NCBI RefSeq assembly: GCF_020782115.1
Contig: NZ_JAJGMW010000016.1
Span: 49,137 to 113,136, forward strand
DNA: 64,000 nucleotides
Source: Leeuwenhoekiella parthenopeia
GTDB taxonomy: Bacteria > Bacteroidota > Bacteroidia > Flavobacteriales > Flavobacteriaceae
Direction of reading: 5' to 3'
The notes below the pieces were generated by a model. The model had not been told where the DNA came from and did not search any database. It saw nothing but the letters and a program-made list of their open reading frames with translations. Within the stretch, counting starts at the first letter, position 1, and each line of letters starts with the position of its first letter. The translations under genes were made by a program, and so were the position numbers. Positions 61,501 to 64,000 of the stretch are shown here, piece by piece.

Positions 61501-62936
61501 AAAGCCATAGGCTGAAACATCTTACCTTCAACCCCTTCGAGCGCCAGAATAGGAAGGAATACAATAAGTATGATTAGCTGACCAAAGAAGGCGGCATTCA
61601 TCATCTTCTTAGAGGCCTTTGCAGCGATTTCGTCCCTCGTTTCAGAACTCACGGCCTTCTTTTTGACTACATAAGAATACATTAGGAAAACGGTACTTTC
61701 CACAATGATGACAGCACCGTCCACGATGATTCCAAAGTCGATTGCCCCCAAACTCATCAGGTTTGCCCACACGTCAAAAACGTTCATTAGTATGAACGCA
61801 AACAACAGCGATAGGGGAATGGTGGATGCCACTATTAAACCACCGCGCCAATTCCCTAAGAGCAAGACCAGAACAAAAATCACGATAAGGCCACCTTCCA
61901 AAAGGTTTCCAGTTACCGTTCCGGTGGTTTCCGCAATCAATTCGCTACGGTCGAGGAAAGGTTTGATACTAACCCCATCTGGAAGCGACTGCTGAATTTG
62001 TTCCATCCGTTGGGTTACATTTTCAATAACTTCGTTGGAATTTGCGCCTTTTAGCATCAAAATCATTCCGCCTACGGCCTCACCCTTACCATCTTTGGTC
62101 AGCGCACCATAGCGCACGGCACTTCCTATACTCACATTCCCTACATCCTTTATTTTTATAGGAATGCCGTTGACCGTTTTTACAACCATATTTTCGATAT
62201 CCGAAATGGTTCTGGCAAGTCCTTCGCCACGGATGAAATTAGCTTGATGATTTCGCTCAATATAGGCACCGCCCGTATTCTGATTATTGTTTTCCAAAGC
62301 TGAAAACACTTCAGATATTGTAATTCCGATGGCACGAAGTTCGTCAGGGTCAACGGCTACTTCGTATTGTTTTTTATTTCCGCCAAAAGCATTCACTTCC
62401 ACAACACCAGTAACCATTGCCATTTGTCTGCGGACTATCCAGTCCTGAATCGTTCTCAGTTCCGTTGCAGAATATTCGCCCTGGTGCTCATCATCGACTT
62501 CAAGGGTATATTGGTAGATTTCGCCCAATCCCGTTGAAATGGGTCCCATTGCTGGTTCGCCAAAACCCATAGGAATTTGTTCCTGTACCTCAGTAAGTTT
62601 CTCGGCAACAAGTTGTCTAGGTAAATACGTCCCTACATCATCGTCAAATACAATGGTTACAACAGAAAGACCAAAGCGGGAAACCGAACGGATTTCTTTG
62701 ACATTGGGCAGGTTACTCATAGCCACCTCGACGGGATACGTCACAAATTGCTCGATATCCTCTGTCCCGAGATTGGGCGATTGTGTAATGACCTGTACCT
62801 GATTATTCGTAATATCGGGTACAGCGTCAATAGGAACTTGGGTCATACTATATATACCTGCACCAATTAATGCAAGCGTGAGCAGACCAATAATAAATTT
62901 GTTATTGATTGAAAAATCAATGATTTTATTAATCAT
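58593..62936 (-). CDS. CusA/CzcA heavy-metal RND pump fused to a CzcC-like outer-membrane channel
   Basis: A 1447-residue protein. Residues 1 to about 1040 are a complete CusA/CzcA RND pump: IPLSLLFAF and IVDGAVIIVE near TM4, and GVAVLNGLVM in the second half. From about residue 1045 there is a hydrophobic segment resembling a signal peptide (VVCLLFTSTFAKAQQ), then a TolC/CzcC-like region of about 380 residues with duplicated coiled-coil repeats. Fusion of inner-membrane pump and outer-membrane factor is recurrent in Bacteroidetes. The signal-like segment may be processed so that both parts reach their membranes. A TGCAA-type operator is upstream. Confidence 0.87.
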   Translation of the reverse strand: MINKIIDFSINNKFIIGLLTLALIGAGIYSMTQVPIDAVPDITNNQVQVITQSPNLGTEDIEQFVTYPVEVAMSNLPNVKEIRSVSRFGLSVVTIVFDDDVGTYLPRQLVAEKLTEVQEQIPMGFGEPAMGPISTGLGEIYQYTLEVDDEHQGEYSATELRTIQDWIVRRQMAMVTGVVEVNAFGGNKKQYEVAVDPDELRAIGITISEVFSALENNNQNTGGAYIERNHQANFIRGEGLARTISDIENMVVKTVNGIPIKIKDVGNVSIGSAVRYGALTKDGKGEAVGGMILMLKGANSNEVIENVTQRMEQIQQSLPDGVSIKPFLDRSELIAETTGTVTGNLLEGGLIVIFVLVLLLGNWRGGLIVASTIPLSLLFAFILMNVFDVWANLMSLGAIDFGIIVDGAVIIVESTVFLMYSYVVKKKAVSSETRDEIAAKASKKMMNAAFFGQLIILIVFLPILALEGVEGKMFQPMALTFIFAMIGAMLLCLTYVPMISALFLRPPKSEKKSYGDKFVHWVERKYEPLLTKSLTKGKMVIGIAIALFAVAIFAFTRMGGEFIPQLDEGDIAFHAILKPGSSLSETIETTTKIERIVKAEFPEVETIISRIGVADVPTDPMPMDIADVFVILKPSDEWTSAESKDELVEKMKEAISIIPGVNYEFTQPIEMRFNELLTGVREDVAIKLFGEDLDILASKAEEMGKIIATVSGVADMKVEATDGLPQITIDYNRNKLAQYGLEINQLNSVVQAAFAGGKAGVIFEGEKRFDLVVRLQKENRESINDIQNLFINLPNGSQIPLREIANVSYEPGPMQISRDNTNRRTYVGINIRDRDVKSVVEEIQDKLDAQFELPPGYYIRYGGAFENLERASNRLQTVVPIALLLIFILIYFALKSFPQTLMIYLAIPMATIGGVFALWLRDMPFSISAGVGFIVLFGVAVLNGLVMISGLNELKEEGVTNLRDRIVEGTKRRIRPIMLTALTDILGFLPMAISASAGAEVQRPLATVVIGGLITSTLLTLFILPIFYQWVEKRSERKAKLNPKFATAMAVVCLLFTSTFAKAQQLPQNDSLQVISLEKAVEVSTENYPLLKTKQLEIQRQTALKGTAYDFGNTQVFTGGEEISDGQGIYTLVGLGQQNINLFGIGAKKRLQKQRIALAETALDLSELQVEQEVKKAWSQAYQQRQKFELYRELDSIYSQFEKAIALNYEVEAISRLEYSSATNQALQISNKLQQAETDYAIALQKLNLWLVSDVFYTVPKSLDESEVAVLGIPTSVENHPELKLSQRQIDEAEANYDAARADLLPKFNLQGGLQRVNGNSGFYSYQAGISIPLFSGTERSQAKAAKIDSEIARTNAEYTQRQLQSEYQQAVQSYQKWETSWQFYRDKALPLAEEQRKGALLAYKEGAVDYAAFTQIIRDAINTEMDALDALDNYLKSVFELQYFKQ

Positions 62937-62972
62937 AGATAAGGGTGTTAATTCAGTTTAAATTCTCTGTGA

Positions 62973-62994
62973 GCGCAATGCAGAAATGCAACGC
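62973..62994. promoter_or_regulatory. Candidate Fur-family site 2 (CGCAATGCAGAAATGCAACG)
   Basis: A dyad-like element with TGCA repeated at a 4-bp interval, 37 bp upstream of the pump gene start. It shares TGCAA half-sites with sites 1 and 3. The intergenic stretch 62937-63060 holds no other recognised feature. Confidence 0.45.
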
Positions 62995-63060
62995 ACTATA
63001 TTGACATACCTAAAATGAAGACACGTCAAGACAGGATATAGCTATCCTATGAAAACTGAA

Positions 63061-63369
63061 TTATGCCCGAGGGGGTTGTAAAAGGGAATGGGGAATATCT
63101 TTGCCGAGATTATCAAAATGGGCAAAAAATTCGTGTGGGATTGCAGCCTGTAGCGTTTCAAAAGCAACAAGCCCAAAATTTATAGTGTGAACGTGGCAGC
63201 AATGACATTGGCAAAAAGGCGAGCATAACTCGCAATCTTGGTCGTGTTCGCCATCAAAGTCGATTACCGTAACAACTTGGGAATCAATTTCGTTATTCGC
63301 CGAGTCGCTACAAGGCACAGCATTAAGTGCCAAAAAGTAAAAGGATAATATGATTGCTATAAATTTCAC
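63061..63369 (-). CDS. Secreted Cys/His-rich small protein (DUF6660-like)
   Basis: A 102-residue protein with a signal peptide (AIILSFYFLALNAVPC) and a Cys/His cluster CELCSPFCQCHCCHVH that should bind metal. I associate this pattern with DUF6660, small proteins next to CusA-type pumps in Bacteroidetes. It probably acts as a periplasmic metal-binding accessory. A TGCAATCGTGTTGCA dyad lies upstream. Confidence 0.72.
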   Translation of the reverse strand: MKFIAIILSFYFLALNAVPCSDSANNEIDSQVVTVIDFDGEHDQDCELCSPFCQCHCCHVHTINFGLVAFETLQAAIPHEFFAHFDNLGKDIPHSLLQPPRA

Positions 63370-63393
63370 GTTACAAAGATAACAGAATTTTAA

Positions 63394-63408
63394 TGCAATC
63401 GTGTTGCA
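63394..63408. promoter_or_regulatory. Candidate Fur-family site 3 (TGCAATCGTGTTGCA)
   Basis: A perfect 5-bp-arm inverted repeat (TGCAA / TTGCA) 25 bp upstream of the Cys/His-rich gene. It is the clearest of the three related sites and suggests regulation by the Fur-family protein of the module. Confidence 0.55.
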
Positions 63409-63420
63409 AAGTATTTTAGG

Positions 63421-63873
63421 TTATGTGTAAAGACCAGGAATATATGTTTTAGGTGTCAAAAAAGGTATGGTCATCCTCGCCTGAACAGTTCGATTGAAAA
63501 CATAATTTTTAAAATCCGTAATTTCAAAAAAATCATTGCGGGTCGGTTCAGAATTTAAGGCATAAACTAAACCAAATGGCGGATAGGTAATCTCGCCAAG
63601 AGTGTGAAATCCTTTTTCCGTTCTTGCCATTCCCCAACCATTTCTTACTTGCTTTGTAGCAGTATGATATACAAAAACCCTTATAATTTCTGGAAGTGTC
63701 TGGGAATCTTTATCCAATAGAAATTTTGATAGCCCTTCTAAATTTAGAAGTTGGTCACTTGTATCAATCGACATAAACATAGACAAGACTTGCTTTAGTA
63801 TGTTGAGAGGTTGAATGGCGTATTCAAAGGTTATAACCTTAGATGCCCAAATTCGATTTGTCAGGGCCATCAT
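63421..63873 (-). CDS. Unrecognised 150-residue protein, possibly 5'-truncated by an IS
   Basis: I do not recognise this protein. It ends in a DFFEITDFKNYVFNRTVQARMTIPFLTPKTYIPGLYT-like C-terminus. Its start lies only 22 bp from the 3' end of a transposase, with an in-frame stop two codons before the ATG. The first dozen codons (MMALTNRIWAS) have composition unlike the rest and could derive from an IS end. A truncated gene is therefore plausible. Confidence 0.4.
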   Translation of the reverse strand: MMALTNRIWASKVITFEYAIQPLNILKQVLSMFMSIDTSDQLLNLEGLSKFLLDKDSQTLPEIIRVFVYHTATKQVRNGWGMARTEKGFHTLGEITYPPFGLVYALNSEPTRNDFFEITDFKNYVFNRTVQARMTIPFLTPKTYIPGLYT

Positions 63874-63895
63874 GGATCAATCCTAATTGTTGTGT

Positions 63896-64000
63896 TTAAG
63901 CAAAAATTGTAGTTAATCTGTATAGAAAGAATTCTATGTTTTTTACTCCTCTAAATTGGCTTCTAAATGCTTTGATCTTTGCATTGAAGGACTCAGCTGA
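63896..64000 (-). CDS. ISAon1-like transposase, C-terminal fragment cut by the window edge
   Basis: The minus strand from the window end reads 34 codons then TAA. The translation (SAESFNAKIKAFR, then RGVKNIEFFLYRLTTIFA) is the characteristic C-terminus of ISAon1-family transposases (DDE type). The N-terminal part lies outside the window, so I cannot say whether the element is intact. Confidence 0.7.
   Translation of the reverse strand, partial: SAESFNAKIKAFRSQFRGVKNIEFFLYRLTTIFA

Larger units (their letters stand above)
16245..64000. mobile_element. Integrative and conjugative element inserted at tRNA-fMet (right end not seen)
   Basis: Everything after the tRNA has ICE content: ParB-like, DUF932 and Ssb proteins, a relaxase with accessory protein, a VirD4-like coupling protein, TraE-TraN conjugation genes, RteC, an excisionase-like HTH protein, and cargo. 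The left edge at the 3' end of the tRNA is inferred from the change in gene content. I found no integrase and no second copy of the tRNA 3' end by eye, so the right end is placed at the window edge only by default. Cargo blocks are the AT-rich nuclease/ATPase operon, an ArsR-SRPBCC-VOC block and a heavy-metal efflux block. Confidence 0.85.

Overview
The window looks like a chromosome segment of a marine-type flavobacterium (Bacteroidota, Flavobacteriia). The evidence is a gldKLMN gliding/type IX secretion cluster, promoters of the TTG-N20-TAnnTTTG type, a DUF983 protein, and conjugation genes of the Bacteroidetes TraE-TraN type. Gene starts are AT-rich with little Shine-Dalgarno character.

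Region 1 (1-16244) is core chromosome. It holds the 3' part of gldK, then gldL, gldM and gldN with a terminator. An FAD oxidoreductase, a convergent DUF983 protein and an ABC-F ATPase follow. Next come a complete RND efflux operon (adaptor, AcrB-like pump, TolC-like channel) with a small CPXCG protein, two tandem SpoIIAA/SEC14-like proteins, a large AsmA-like membrane-anchored protein, and an initiator tRNA-fMet with a clear promoter.

Region 2 (about 16245 to the window end) is an integrative and conjugative element (ICE) inserted at the 3' end of the tRNA-fMet gene. No integrase and no second attachment site are visible, so the right end probably lies beyond the window. In order it holds: a ParB-like gene and a DUF932 gene, each behind a copy of the same 136-bp leader; ssb and small ICE genes; an oriT-like hairpin cluster; a BfmA-type accessory protein, a relaxase and a VirD4-like coupling protein; a large AT-rich cargo operon (25012-36508); the transfer operon on the minus strand (traE, F, G, I, J, K, M, N and a DUF4878 lipoprotein); a secreted amidase; a second cargo of ArsR, SRPBCC, VOC, DoxX and DUF1801 genes; an excision/replication regulatory set (DnaC-like ATPase, replication-initiator-like protein, excisionase-like HTH, RteC); and a heavy-metal module (membrane LuxR-type regulator, asparaginase-fold protein, Zn/Cd P-type ATPase, Fur-family regulator, cation transporter, CzcB, and a CusA/CzcA pump fused to a CzcC-like channel). 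The window ends in the 3' end of an ISAon1-like transposase.

The most interesting part is the eight-gene operon at 25012-36508. It encodes a NurA-like nuclease, a HerA-like ATPase with an altered P-loop, two paralogous GHKL/HSP90-type ATPases, a DUF3696-type AAA ATPase, an unrecognised 288-residue protein, a radical SAM protein with a B12-binding-like N-terminus, and an AlbA/Schlafen-type regulator. The genes overlap or abut and sit as cargo between the mobilisation and transfer genes. I infer a multi-component anti-phage or anti-plasmid defence system that I cannot match to a named one. Other notable signals are CCGTA/TACGG palindromes around rteC and the excisionase gene, TGCAA-type dyads upstream of three metal-module transcripts, and an ArsR promoter carrying a 26-bp-spaced direct repeat.
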